Assembly: GCA_030568195.1 (NCBI GenBank)
Contig: JAJLTO010000001.1
Location: 1,612,001 to 1,676,000, forward strand
DNA: 64,000 bases
DNA from: Dipodascopsis uninucleata var. uninucleata
Taxonomy: Eukaryota > Ascomycota > Lipomycetes > Lipomycetales > Lipomycetaceae
Reading direction: 5' to 3'
Under the pieces are notes generated by a model. It did not search any database, was not told the DNA's origin, and saw only the letters and a list, made by a program, of their open reading frames with translations. Both the position numbers and the translations under genes were made by a program. Of the stretch, positions 1 to 10,302 are shown one piece after another (position 1 is the stretch's first letter; every line of letters starts with the position of its first letter).

Positions 1-248
1 AAGCAGACCACCCCGATGATATATGAGTATGCTTATATGTACAATAGAACAAATTAAAAACATTTATAATACAGTTATTTGAGTGGCTAGCAATTCTATC
101 TAATATACTGTGAATCTACCAATGACAAGAAAGAGATTAACGAGATATGCATACGAAAAGACCTATAATCCATATTTTCCTTCTTTATATATAGAACTGT
201 AACGTCTTCCGCTGTCATATATTAAAATAATGCGAGCCATATAAGAAT

Positions 249-512
249 TTATTTCTTAGAAAATGACTTTTCGATAACATATCCGGAATTCGACTTCATA
301 GTGGCCCTATGCTCTGCTGGAGTTAACTTCTTGTCAACCAACTCCACTCGTACTATCTCCTTCACCGCAAGAATCATTCCTGCCACAGAAGGCACGATAT
401 TATGATATACAACAGAACCACGCTTTCGGAGACCAAGAGATTTGATAATTGAGTGAGTTTGCTTTGGAAGACCAATAGCAGACCGGTGCATAGTGACTTT
501 AAAAAAGCTCAT
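249..512 (-). CDS. MRPL33: Mitochondrial ribosomal protein uL30m (yeast Mrpl33)
   Basis: Single-exon gene for an 87-residue protein that belongs to the large subunit of the mitochondrial ribosome. The N-terminus MSFFKVTMHRSAIGLP and the following KSLGLRKRGSVVYH match the uL30 signature of yeast Mrpl33 (KSLGLGKRGSIVYK), and the C-terminal part LTPAEHRATMKSNSGYVIEK is likewise typical. The frame is open six codons further upstream, but only from a TTG; the first ATG (512) gives exactly the usual family start, so I chose it. No separate presequence is needed in this family. It is one of two mitoribosomal proteins in the window (see mL44 at 6.1 kb); they are not adjacent. Confidence 0.93.
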   Translation of the reverse strand: MSFFKVTMHRSAIGLPKQTHSIIKSLGLRKRGSVVYHNIVPSVAGMILAVKEIVRVELVDKKLTPAEHRATMKSNSGYVIEKSFSKK

Positions 513-530
513 CTTGCTTCGTTCTGTCAA

Positions 531-832
531 AAAAAGATCTCAATTAAGCGAAGATCTCAAAATAATTTCATAGACTAAGAATACTAGTATCGTATAGGTA
601 GATTCTGTAAGTTAATTCAATGGATCGGTCGTTTGACTACTTTATATAATCTGTATGGCTTTTATGAAGGAATGGATAAAAATTTATCTATTTCAGTAGG
701 TTTAGGTGTTACGGTAGTATGCTTGCACAATTCGACTTTATGCTTCCTCTGTCCACGACAGATTAACCTAACCCATTAATTCTCTATTCTCTCGTAATAA
801 TTAGCATGAGAGCCGCTAACAAAAAGAAAAAG
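531..832. other. Intergenic, 5' side of MRPL33 and 3' side of 5S gene
   Basis: Upstream region of MRPL33 up to the Pol III terminator of the 5S gene. No ORF, tRNA or repeat seen. The 5S gene occupies 833-950, and 951-1158 beyond it is 3' flank of THG1. Confidence 0.6.
821..831 (-). terminator. Pol III T-run terminator of 5S copy 1
   Basis: On the minus strand the 5S gene is followed at once by C, five T, C, five T, a typical RNA polymerase III stop signal. Confidence 0.8.
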
Positions 833-950
833 AATTGCAGCACCTACGATTCCAGCGTGGTCTCCCACCGCAGTACTGAGTAGGCCCAAAGAAGCTTAAC
901 TGGTGTTGATCGGACGGGGAACTGTGTTTTCTTCTTGGTATGGCCGCAAC
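833..950 (-). rRNA. 5S ribosomal RNA, copy 1
   Basis: Read on the minus strand the segment starts GTTGCGGCCATACC and ends GGTGCTGCAATT, about 118 nt. It holds the invariant fungal 5S blocks TCCCCGTCCGATCAAC, AGTTAAGC and GTAGGTGCTGCAA, which include the internal Pol III control region. It is identical over its whole length to the copy at 51225-51342. It lies alone between protein genes, not inside an rDNA repeat. Exact 5' and 3' ends are uncertain by one or two bases. Confidence 0.95.
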
Positions 951-1158
951 TGACAACTACAACGCAATATTGCATTATTAACTGCGAAGAATTGGTTAAC
1001 TACCAATCTGTAGATTGTTATCAAAGAGCCTGCTCATTTGAAGTTCCAGAAATTTTAGATCTGATTGTCATTAGTGCAATTCCAAAAAAGCAAGATCTCT
1101 GATTACTTTTCTATTGTACAAGTGAGCGGCTAATAAGACATTTAATAGTATACAAATT

Positions 1159-2211
1159 CTAGTGTATATATCGTCCCAGACCAGAGGTCCAAAAACGGTC
1201 ACCTATGATATCTTCATGAAGTTCAACAATGCTAGCTTTTCGCCTTTTCTTTTCTTCACGCTCTATTTGGCGCTTACTTAGTTCTATTCCTGAAGTAGAG
1301 TTGTTTGTCTCGACTGTCCTTGAATTTAGATCACGAACTAAGACCGTTCCCTTCCGAAACATGACGTCCTCCTTATTGTAATTGATATCGAAACGCGAAA
1401 AAAGGAGCTCATTCTTCTCCGAAGAATTGGTACCCTTAAGCTCTGATTCTGCTTGTACTTCTGATATATTTCCTTTTAGTACAAGTGCCCAGAAAGATGT
1501 GTTATATAGATTGTTTATGTGACCTAACCGAGGATACTCAGTAATTAGATTTGTAAATAGTCTCCAATCAAAAAAAAATTTCATGCCTATGCATGGACAA
1601 GTAGTCATAATAACTTACAGTCAGCCTGGCGCCAGCTTAAATAGTCTCTCAAAACCTCCAACGTAGGATATAGAATCACTCGTGAATCAAAAGACGGTAG
1701 CATATCTACCTCTAGTTCAACTTCAGGGAAAAACTCCTTCCATGCAAACTGATAGTGTGCTGTAAAAGTGCTGCAAAAAGTAGAAACAATTTTCCTATCA
1801 GGATAATGGGTGGCATTAGAAAATTCCCAGCTTGTATGAGTGAAAATGACAGAGATATCAATAAAATTGTGAACTTACGATTCACGTCGATCGAAGAGTA
1901 CACATTCTCTTCTCAAAACAAATGAATACTCATCACTTTGGCCGTATGCTAGTAGCACATCTGGGATTTGTTTCATGGTATTCAAGGCCGCTGTATTCAT
2001 GAGACTTAAGGCCCTTTTGTCATTCGGTTTTCGGAATTTATACCTGGCCGAGAATCTGTGGAAACCACGACCATCAAGCCGGACGACAGCGAATGTGTTT
2101 GGTAGAAGTATTCGGTCGTGTTCGTAGTCTCTGACATATTCAAACCTGCAGAAGTAGTCAGCACATTCAGTAGTGCATTTCGAATCATATATATTACCTT
2201 GATTTTGCCAT
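1159..2211 (-). CDS. THG1: tRNA(His) guanylyltransferase
   Basis: Four exons: 2198-2211, 1879-2145, 1619-1794 and 1159-1523, giving 273 residues. The enzyme adds the G-1 residue to the 5' end of tRNA-His, which histidyl-tRNA synthetase needs. The spliced start MAKSRFEYVRDYEHDRILLP matches Thg1, and metal-binding carboxylates are in place: D29 in VVRLDGRGFH and D76 in YGQSDEYSF. The later blocks DYLSWRQADCHINNLYN and FDINYNKEDVMFRKGT are also diagnostic. The first exon encodes only MAKS plus two bases; its donor is GTAATA, the others are GTAAGT. For exon 3 the acceptor at 1795 was chosen because it keeps the conserved SKIVSTF segment; the more distal AG would lose six residues. It shares a 227-bp head-to-head promoter with NCL1. 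Confidence 0.93.
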
Positions 2212-2438
2212 TTTATCAAATTCGGTTCACTCAACGACTATATTCTATCCATGATTTTTATGTTATGGTTTGACACTCATCTGGAAAACGAAATTTTTTA
2301 TTTTGACGACACTTCTGAGCCGCGCGATGAATCAGGTTGTTCTTCCCAAGTTTCTAAAAAAATTTATCTTTATAATAATGTTTTCTGTATAACTAAAATC
2401 GTAAAAAAGTATATTTTTATTTATAAATTTAACAAAGG
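2212..2438. promoter_or_regulatory. Bidirectional promoter THG1/NCL1
   Basis: Only 227 bp separate the divergent start codons of two tRNA-modifying enzymes. The stretch is AT-rich near NCL1. No clear activator site was recognised. Confidence 0.6.
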
Positions 2439-4725
2439 ATGGGACGAAGAGGTAGAAACGAGGTAAGAACAAGAATGTTACTACTGATTGCAGTAGCTCT
2501 GTACTAATCGTATATTTCATACAGCGGCCCCGAGTTCGAGACCAGAAAGGATGGGTAGAGATTGAAAAACAGTGAGTCTATCTAGTAATAGGAGTTCACT
2601 TCACTTGCAAAAGTTTTACTAACTAGATTTATTAACAGCAATCAAGCGTTTGTCGACTATTATAGAGAGCAAGGAATTATTCCTCAAGGCGAATGGGATA
2701 CATTCTATGATTCTTGTAAGACTACATTACCAGTTACGTTCAGATTTACTGGATCGAAGCAGCATGCCTTTGACATTCGAGATATTTTGGTGAAAGAGTA
2801 TATTCCGTTCTTGACCGACATTACATGGGATGGAGAGAAAGTTGAGGCCCCCACTTCTCTCCCATGGTATCCAAATGAGCTGGCATGGCAAATTCGCGTG
2901 GGTAAAACTGTTATTAGAAAAAGCAAGCCATTTTCCCGATTCCAAAAATTTTTGGTAACTGAAACTGATGTTGTATGTAAAACCATGTTTCCGTCGTTAA
3001 TGAACTGTTGGATTGGGCTTACATATAATACTTTAGGGAAATATATCGAGACAAGAAGCTGTTTCTATGATTCCACCATTGCTACTAGAGGTACAGCCAC
3101 ACCACACTGTTATCGATTTGTGTGCTGCACCTGGATCTAAAACAGCACAACTAATCGAAGCAGTTCATGCTATCCCAGAGCCAGCTGGATTTGTCGTTGC
3201 AAATGATAGTGACCATAAGCGAAGTCACATGCTTATTCACCAGGTAAAAAGATTGAATTCACCAAATCTTATCGTAACGAACCATGATGCACAACTTTAT
3301 CCGCGAATCAAGGTTGATGAGAACAATTACCTCCGCTATGATCGTGTTCTGTGCGATGTTCCATGCTCAGGAGATGGTACGATGAGAAAAAATATCAATG
3401 TTTGGCGCGATTGGAATTGTCAGAATGGCCTTGGTTTGCATGCAACGCAGATAAATATAGTTAATCGTGGCCTTCATCTTTTGAAGCCTGGAGGTAGACT
3501 TGTTTACTCGACGTGTTCGTTGAATCCAGTAGAGAACGAGGCTGTTGTCGCCGAAATTCTTCGACAATGGAAGGGTAAAGTAAAAATTGTGGATTGCGCC
3601 GATAAGCTTCCTGGCTTGATAAGACGCAAGGGTGTTACGCAATGGAAGGTCATGGGACGGGATAAGCAATGGAAAGCTGAACCAGGACCTGGTTTACCAA
3701 AGAGTGTTTTTCCTCAAGAAGATTTATCTGATCTTAATATAGAAAGATGCATGCGTGTTTATCCGCATGATCAGGACACAGGAGGCTTCTTTATTACACT
3801 GCTAGAAAAATTAACTGATAACGGAGTGCCTGCTGATATATCTAATAAGAATAGCATGGAGGCATCTGAGAAACGAGCGGCAGATAGCGATGCAGATCAC
3901 GAAAGCGCTAAACGCCAAAAGACAGAAGCATCAGATAATATCAAAGTTCCTGACATTATTTCGAAATCTACAATTGAAAAAAAGAAAGAACGCTTGCCTC
4001 GAGATGCAAATGAAGAACCCTTTAAGTTTCTACCGGCTAACCATCCTTCTCTAGACAATTGCTGGTCTTTTTATGCCATTGCATCGTCTTTCCCAAGGAA
4101 CTCTTTACTTGTTCGTAATACAACAGGTGAACCTCTTAGGATCATCTACTATGTTCATCCAACGGTGCGGCCTATTATCTCATTAAACGACACAAAGGTC
4201 AAGTTTATTCATGCAGGCATTAAACTGTTTGCATACCAAAAGTCGCTTGAGGCTATTTGCCCGTGGAGAGTTCAGTCTGAAGGGATCAATCTTTTATACT
4301 CTCACATTGATCAAGAAAGCAACAAGAAACGAGTAGTCACCTGTAACATGAATATTTTGGAGTTTTTGTGTAAGAACTCTTTTCCGCGATTTGGAGAATT
4401 CGAGGACAAAGATTTTATGAGGCAGATTACAGATTTATCGGAGGGATGTGTCTTCTTAGAGGTTAAAAACAAAGATTCTGAAAGAGACGACACCAGCTAT
4501 AGCCAAGAAAAATTGGTGTTCCCGATGTGGCGTGGACGAAGTTCAGTGAATTTAATGTTACCTAAGCAAGATACTGCAGAACTCTTACTTCGCTTCTTCA
4601 AGGTAGAAGAGACTGTTGAAAACGATGAAAATGTTAGCGTTATACCTCAGAGCGAAGAAGCAACTGTAGATACCGAGAAGATTGAGCCTGCCAGTGAAAT
4701 CGAACTAACAGCTGCTTTGCTATAG
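2439..4725 (+). CDS. NCL1: Multisite tRNA (cytosine-5) methyltransferase
   Basis: Four exons: 2439-2462, 2525-2571, 2639-2972 and 3037-4725, giving 697 residues, close to yeast Ncl1/Trm4 (684). It makes m5C in tRNAs using S-adenosylmethionine, in the nucleus. The RsmB/NOP2-type fold is clear: SAM motif DLCAAPGSKTAQLIEA, motif IV CDVPCSGDGTMRKN with Cys245, and motif VI VYSTCSLNPVENEAV with catalytic Cys295. GNISRQEAVSM is formed across the last splice junction and fixes the acceptor at 3036. The first exon encodes only MGRRGRNE. A charged linker rich in Lys, Asp and Glu (about residues 410-450) precedes the conserved LPRDANEEPF block and the C-terminal domain. It is divergent from THG1. Confidence 0.95.
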
Positions 4726-4990
4726 TCGACTAATTAATCTCTCTTAACGTGTGCAAAATGGAGATCGTTACTTTCATTGTTTCATGTCATATTTCTGTTT
4801 GGATATAATATTTTGTTATCATATAAAGATATAAATAAAAAAGCAATCTAGTATTCTGTGCAATAGTATATATTGTTAATAAAATTTGTTAAGTCTAAAT
4901 GTACATTAGATTTAATCCTTGCGTGATTCCTTTGCTACTTCATTGAATCTTAAGGCAAGCTATATAAAACATCAAGTGTTAACAGAAATA

Positions 4991-5585
4991 TTACGATGCA
5001 ATATCAATTTCACGAATAATGGAGAATCTTACAGTATTTTTCATTTCGATCGGGAGGTCCTCTTTCATGACAGTAGGACCTGCAACCTTTAAAAATATTA
5101 TTCCGAAAAGAGCACCGGCAACGACAGTGTAAGTGTTCTTCTTCCAGTTAACAGGATTAGGCCACCAACCACCTATTGAGTGTGTTAGCATGCTTGTATT
5201 CACCTTAATTTCATTTTATAATTTCATTCTAATGTTGCACTTTGTGCTGTTGCAAAGTTGACTTCAGCGTATTATTAGTCTGGCTCCGAGCATTTCCTTG
5301 ATACAGAATCCAAATTTTCTTGGTTCAGATGTCACTTTCACAGTAGCAACCATCGATGCACGTATCTACTCTCAATTAATGAACTTACCACTAAAAGATT
5401 TGACATGCTGTATTAAGAGTTAGCCTTCTCGCTGCCTCAAATCTCAAATCTCAAATCATATTTAATATGCTGTTTTGTTAATTTAACTTACCTTAGGAAA
5501 TGGATATCGTGCTCCTCCACTCTGTTAACCGTTAAAAACTGACTATCATTGCGTTCGAGATCATTAATTTTTCAATACTTACCAT
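4991..5585 (-). CDS. Small single-span membrane protein, probably mitochondrial
   Basis: Four exons: 5583-5585, 5492-5521, 5389-5407 and 4991-5172, giving 77 residues. The start is MSGGARYPFPKHVKSFSGGW, followed by WPNPVNWKKNT, one hydrophobic segment of about 20 residues (TVVAGALFGIIFLKVAG) and a charged tail. The pattern of YPFPKHV, then GGWW and NWKxNT before a single membrane span recalls a family of very small fungal mitochondrial proteins that I remember but cannot name; a complex I accessory subunit is one possibility. The first coding exon is the ATG alone, joined directly to GTAAGT, and two further exons are 30 and 19 nt. All junctions use GTAAGT donors and AG acceptors, and every exon is needed to rebuild the conserved start. 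Function is not known from sequence. Confidence 0.8.
5435..5456. repeat. Short tandem repeat, CTCAAAT x3
   Basis: A 7-mer repeated three times inside the second intron of the small membrane protein gene. It has no evident role. Confidence 0.7.
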
Positions 5586-6110
5586 TTTATCTATTAACTC
5601 TATTAATTTGAAATACTTATGCGAACACGATTGTATATATTTCGTGACTAGGTTCGTGTCCGGATCCTGTAAATATCGATTGTGCTCTGAAATTGCTAGT
5701 AGAAAAAAACGTGAAACGGGAATTGAAGAGTACATGATTGGGTGACTGAAAATACGCCCAAATACAGGCTTTGAGTGGACATATTGTCACTAGCGAAATG
5801 TAAAATTGTTTTTTCCAGCTTCGTAAGAGGTTTAGAAAAATATTTTTGGACCCATACGAAAGAGTGCAGGGTATCCGATATAGGTCTTGGAGCAACAGCG
5901 AAAGGACAATTGAGACCAGGACCTTAAAGTGGTATATATTCTGTTGTTCTCAGTAGAGCTTTGAATTATTATTTTTTAAACACGCAGCGTGAGTTCATCG
6001 ACATTGAAATACACCGAAGTGAGCGACTACTGGAATTATTAGTACGGCCACTCATCAAAAAATATTTTGAGGCGCGACAGAAGCATTAAGCAACACTATA
6101 TCATTAGATC
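5586..6110. other. Divergent promoter region
   Basis: 525 bp between the start codons of the small membrane protein gene (minus) and MRPL3 (plus). No gene, RNA or repeat was recognised; the short ORFs here lack homology. Confidence 0.5.
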
Positions 6111-7292
6111 ATGAGCTTACGCATAGTGGGAGCGACTGGTAGAAGATGCTGCTCGCAAGCTGAAAGTGGCGTACGACTACTTTCACTCCAGAATGCTGTT
6201 CAGCAGGCCTTTAGAATCAACAACCACATGAGCAGTTGCAACCTTCATTATGGAAATAGATTTATGACCAGCATGCCAGATCCTGCTACCTGGAAATTCC
6301 GTTCAAAAGCCTTACCTGCTACAGTCTCGGATCTCGGTAGTATTAGACTCCAAGGAAAACGAGAATTAGTGGAAGAAATCGTACGACAGAATCCAGCGCT
6401 CGTTGCGTTGCATGCCCGATTAAATCTTCCAGAAAGTTTCCCATTCAAGACTCTTGCTAGAGCTCTTATCTGCCGAACTGCTAATTCTGATTATGTTGAC
6501 AACAGGGAACTTGCTGAGCTTGGATCGAGATACCTGGAATACTATGTCGCGGAATGGATGGTCTGCACTTATCCTCGTTTGCCAATGGAGGTTATTGGAG
6601 AAATTCTGTGGGCTTACACGGGACCAAATGCATTGGCTAGCGTTGGAGGCTCATGGGGTGTCGAAGCTTTAAGAGGTTATGGTAAGGATGAGGCCAATAT
6701 GTCAATGGTTGACAAAATGGGGTTTTTGAAGTTTGGTCGAGTGGTAAAGAAGAAGGCTGCAAATCTGAAGGAATATCGCGAGGATGTCAAGTTGAACTCT
6801 GATGGAAAGGTCATAAGCTTGAAGGAATCAGCGCAGTTTTACAACGATGCCATGAGTGACTTTGTTCGTTCAGTTATTGGTGGTATCCACGTACATGAGG
6901 GCCGAGACGCCTGCAAGCTCTTCATCGAAGAACATATTATGTCTCGATATGTCAATATTTCTCGTTTATTCAGATTTGTCCAGCCTACTCGTGAGCTTTC
7001 AAGACTCTGCTGGAGAGAAAATCTGCAGCCTCCTGTCTCACGAATGATATCCGAAACTGGACGGCAAAGTAGAAGTCCTGTATATATTGTTGGAGTATAC
7101 TCAGGTTCTAATCTTCTGGGTTCTGGTGAGGGTGCTAGCATCAAAGAGGCCGAAACGCGTGCGGCGATTAATGCGTTAAAGAGTTGGTATCTTTATAGTC
7201 CATCAAAAGTCATGTTCCCTAGTAATACCGAAGGTGATGCTTCGCGGAAGTTTGTTCCAAGCCACATTGATCAGGGTCAAGTTATCGTGTAA
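6111..7292 (+). CDS. MRPL3: Mitochondrial ribosomal protein mL44 (yeast Mrpl3)
   Basis: Single exon, 393 residues, similar to yeast Mrpl3 (390). mL44 is a large-subunit mitoribosomal protein built from a catalytically dead RNase III-like fold and a C-terminal double-stranded-RNA-binding domain. The RNase III-like part runs from about residue 75 (SLPESFPFKTLARALICR, then NRELAELGSRYLEYYV) to about 260. The dsRBD is seen at about 310-365 (SPVYIVGVYSGSNLLGSGEG, then SIKEAETRAAINAL). The first 50-60 residues are basic and Ser-rich with RR pairs, as expected of a mitochondrial presequence. It lies head to head with the small membrane protein gene and tail to tail with TEP1. Confidence 0.92.
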   Translation: MSLRIVGATGRRCCSQAESGVRLLSLQNAVQQAFRINNHMSSCNLHYGNRFMTSMPDPATWKFRSKALPATVSDLGSIRLQGKRELVEEIVRQNPALVALHARLNLPESFPFKTLARALICRTANSDYVDNRELAELGSRYLEYYVAEWMVCTYPRLPMEVIGEILWAYTGPNALASVGGSWGVEALRGYGKDEANMSMVDKMGFLKFGRVVKKKAANLKEYREDVKLNSDGKVISLKESAQFYNDAMSDFVRSVIGGIHVHEGRDACKLFIEEHIMSRYVNISRLFRFVQPTRELSRLCWRENLQPPVSRMISETGRQSRSPVYIVGVYSGSNLLGSGEGASIKEAETRAAINALKSWYLYSPSKVMFPSNTEGDASRKFVPSHIDQGQVIV

Positions 7293-8075
7293 ATAGTACT
7301 AGCAGCAAAGCAGTTTAAAATGGCAATCACAAGTATAATTATAATTATTGTATCTAGACTCGGGGAAGAACACAGAAATGTTAATAGTCATTTCCCTTTG
7401 CAAAATTTGTTTATATTTTGCATATAAGTCACATAAATTTATTCGATCTATTCTCTTTTGTCGTCACTTCCGAAAGCTCAGTTTCGAGCTGTTCTGTTAA
7501 ATATTATTGTATGACCTCTTCATTTATCTACTGTCCGTGAAATTATATTGTTGAAACATCATTTAACAATTTCTATAATATATCACTACGTTTCCAACGT
7601 AGTCTTTACTTATGCAGGACTCAAGATTAAAAAAGGTTAAAACATTATATATGAGACTAGTAAAAATACCATATTATACTTGATGTTTAATTAAAAGTAC
7701 ACAGCAAAGTAAAACCAGATGTAGCTAAGTTGCAATTATATAAGTATATCTTCATAGAAGCTGACCTTCTATTGATATGATGTGCCAGACCTGAAAAACC
7801 GTCGTGAATTTTGAAAGTAAATAATAGAATGTACAAAACGATAATGAACACAAGTAGAATATAAAACCAGAGTTATAATTAGCTACAAATGCAATATAAA
7901 AAAGAATTCGATTAGAAGCATATAATAACAAGACGCCGCTCTAACCAGTCTATAGGATAAAAATACAGATTGCACATAAATGCTCGTCTATAGGTATGTG
8001 CTGCAAGGTGCATATGGTAGTCGCAGGGACACAGAAGAATAGCTATCTGATTATGGAAGCGATATAATTTCAGAC
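7293..8075. other. Convergent 3' region, no gene seen
   Basis: 783 bp between the stop codons of MRPL3 and TEP1. It is AT-rich, with no ORF of note and no RNA motif found. Long for two facing 3' ends. Confidence 0.5.
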
Positions 8076-9492
8076 TTAGATCTCTTTAAATGAAGGTCCC
8101 GCAACGACCCAGTCAACCTCGAGCCTATCAAAAATCTTTCCTCCACGTTTTTTGGTGCCTTTAAAGCCATCCATTTCTTCCCATGCAATACTAAATGTTC
8201 CACCGGTTTGAATATCGCCCTCAAAAAATGCATTAAACCATACATATGAAGTTGCACTTAAGAACGACAAGCCAGCAGGACCATAAACCTTTTTTTCGAT
8301 TGTAATATTAATATCAGCATCAACGTAGACATCCCCCTTCGGTTGCAATGTAATTTCTTTTCCTGTCATCTTTGGCTTCTGATTATGGTTGAGACTTTGG
8401 TAACGATGATACTGAATTGATCGAAAAGTTCCTGTTCTGCAGAGATGATCTCCGTCTCGCCTCTCGATAGAATCAACAGTGGTGTTATTGTAGGTAGTTT
8501 GATCTGCTTGAGAAGAGATAATTTGTTTCAGCTTAGAATTATTAGCTGTATTTTGAACCTCATAATCAGTGGCCTGTCCATTAGAACCATTGTCAGAATC
8601 GCCAACGGCAGAATCAGAAGAGTTGCCGTTTGATCTTTCACTTATAGCCCTACTCAGTTGATTTTTCTCAGTCTTTGGATACATTTTCTGACTAACAAGG
8701 TCATCTTCTGCAAAAGTATATAGAGTGACAATTTTTTGACCAAGATTCTTGAACCCGCAGCAACGAACTTCGATACCCCTGACAGGGTTCCATATACGAA
8801 CTTCTTTAATCAGCACCCCTAAATCTCTGTACTTTCTTTGTGGATCATTGGCCCATCGCTCTACATAATTAATATATCGCCGCTGAGAAAGAATAGAGAC
8901 ACCTTCGCCAAATCCACTACGCATTCTTCTGGCGGTAAAATGCGCCAGAGCATTTTGAGCACTCCATTTGTGCTGCGCGATGAGATATGCACAGAACATG
9001 GTACCAGAGCGTCCTTTACCTGCTTTACAATGCAACACTGCAACATTGTCCGGATTCTTGGACAGGAATGCATTGATCGAGCTCACGACTTGAGGAATTA
9101 GTGCGAAAGGCGGCGGATTATGATCAGGAAATGGAAAATGGCATACTGTTCCGATTAGTTAGTAAAAAATATCATTTTGCAGAGCCAATGGCCAGTGTCT
9201 TAAACCAGCTATACTTCAAGTACGGACCTCTATTGTACACTTCCTCATCGTCGTAACCAGTACCCTCAGCTCTGAACTCCCAAATACGCCAATTATCTCC
9301 ATGCTTCGTATTAAGTAACTTGCGGAGATCTGCGAGCGAGTTGCGGTACATTATTTTCGGGAACTCGTTAGTTGGCATAGAACAAACGATAATGTTGTGT
9401 TCTAGATACGCCAGATCAAGATACGTGTCTGCTACTGGATCGTAGTGCCGTGCTCTCGGCGACGCAATAGCCGATCTAAGAAACTCCGCCAT
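8076..9492 (-). CDS. TEP1: PTEN-type lipid/protein phosphatase
   Basis: Two exons, 9228-9492 and 8076-9145, giving 444 residues. The family dephosphorylates PtdIns(3,4,5)P3 at the inner leaflet. The signature HCKAGKGRSG places the nucleophile at Cys128 and the phosphate-binding Arg at 134; the general-acid Asp is D96 in FPFPDHNPP. PTEN has these at 124, 130 and 92, so the catalytic domain is collinear. A C2-like C-terminal domain follows (VRIWNPVRGIEV... to the end), interrupted by an unusual low-complexity Ser/Asn/Asp insert of about 100 residues near 255-355. The intron donor reads GTCCGT, a weak site, but only this donor keeps the frame and gives YNRVCHFPFPDHNPP. There is no C-terminal PDZ ligand. 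The yeast orthologue is Tep1 (434 residues). Confidence 0.9.
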
Positions 9493-10302
9493 ATATCAAT
9501 TTCGAACCTGCTGTCTTCTTTACGAGTAATTTTACGGCTCGGATTTCGTTTTCGTCGTCTGTCGTCTAAGTAGTCTCTTCCTGCCAGGCCAGAAAAACGT
9601 CTGAGAGTCTAGTTTTATCCTTGCTACGCACCCTTAAGTGCAGATACTGTCAGCTAATACCAATGACACTCTAAAAATATTGTAGATGGTATTTACAATG
9701 TGTGTTCTGTCTAGCGGATACTTGTCTAAGGACCGTCAGTCGCTTCATAAATTTGCGTCTCACAACTATCTAGCTTTAATTTACAAACCTCCTGGAGAAT
9801 TCTTGTAAGTTACGCCGATCCTCCTTAATTCTTCTATAATTTCGTTAATTACACTTTGATATAGATTCCTATATTTAAATCTATTCCGGCCGTAATGGAT
9901 TGAAGCTTGTGCCGCCACTGAGGCGTGCAATACATAGATCCACCTTTCTCTGTTATGAGATTCACCTGCTATAACAATTCAGTCTAGCTTTGTCTAGAAT
10001 GTCAAGCTTCTTGGAAAATTGGGAGTTCGTCTAAAAAGCCTTTTGCAGATGTTACAGAAAAATTTTGCTATTTGGGAGGATTGAAATTTTTCAGTACATT
10101 TAGAGAATAATAAAAAAATTCACCGGCTACTCTGCTAATTATTATTACGGCCAGTCGCTTGAAAAAACGGATTTTAGCTAATTCAAATTAAGAAATATAT
10201 GTGTGCATATTGCAACAGAAACAGAGAGAAATATTAGACCATTTGAAGGTATTGTTGACGGCGTGCTAGCTGCAAACATCTCGCATAAAAGATCACGTTA
10301 AG
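9493..10302. other. Divergent promoter region TEP1 / L1-domain gene
   Basis: 810 bp of upstream DNA shared by two divergent genes. No ORF, tRNA or clear motif was identified. Confidence 0.5.
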
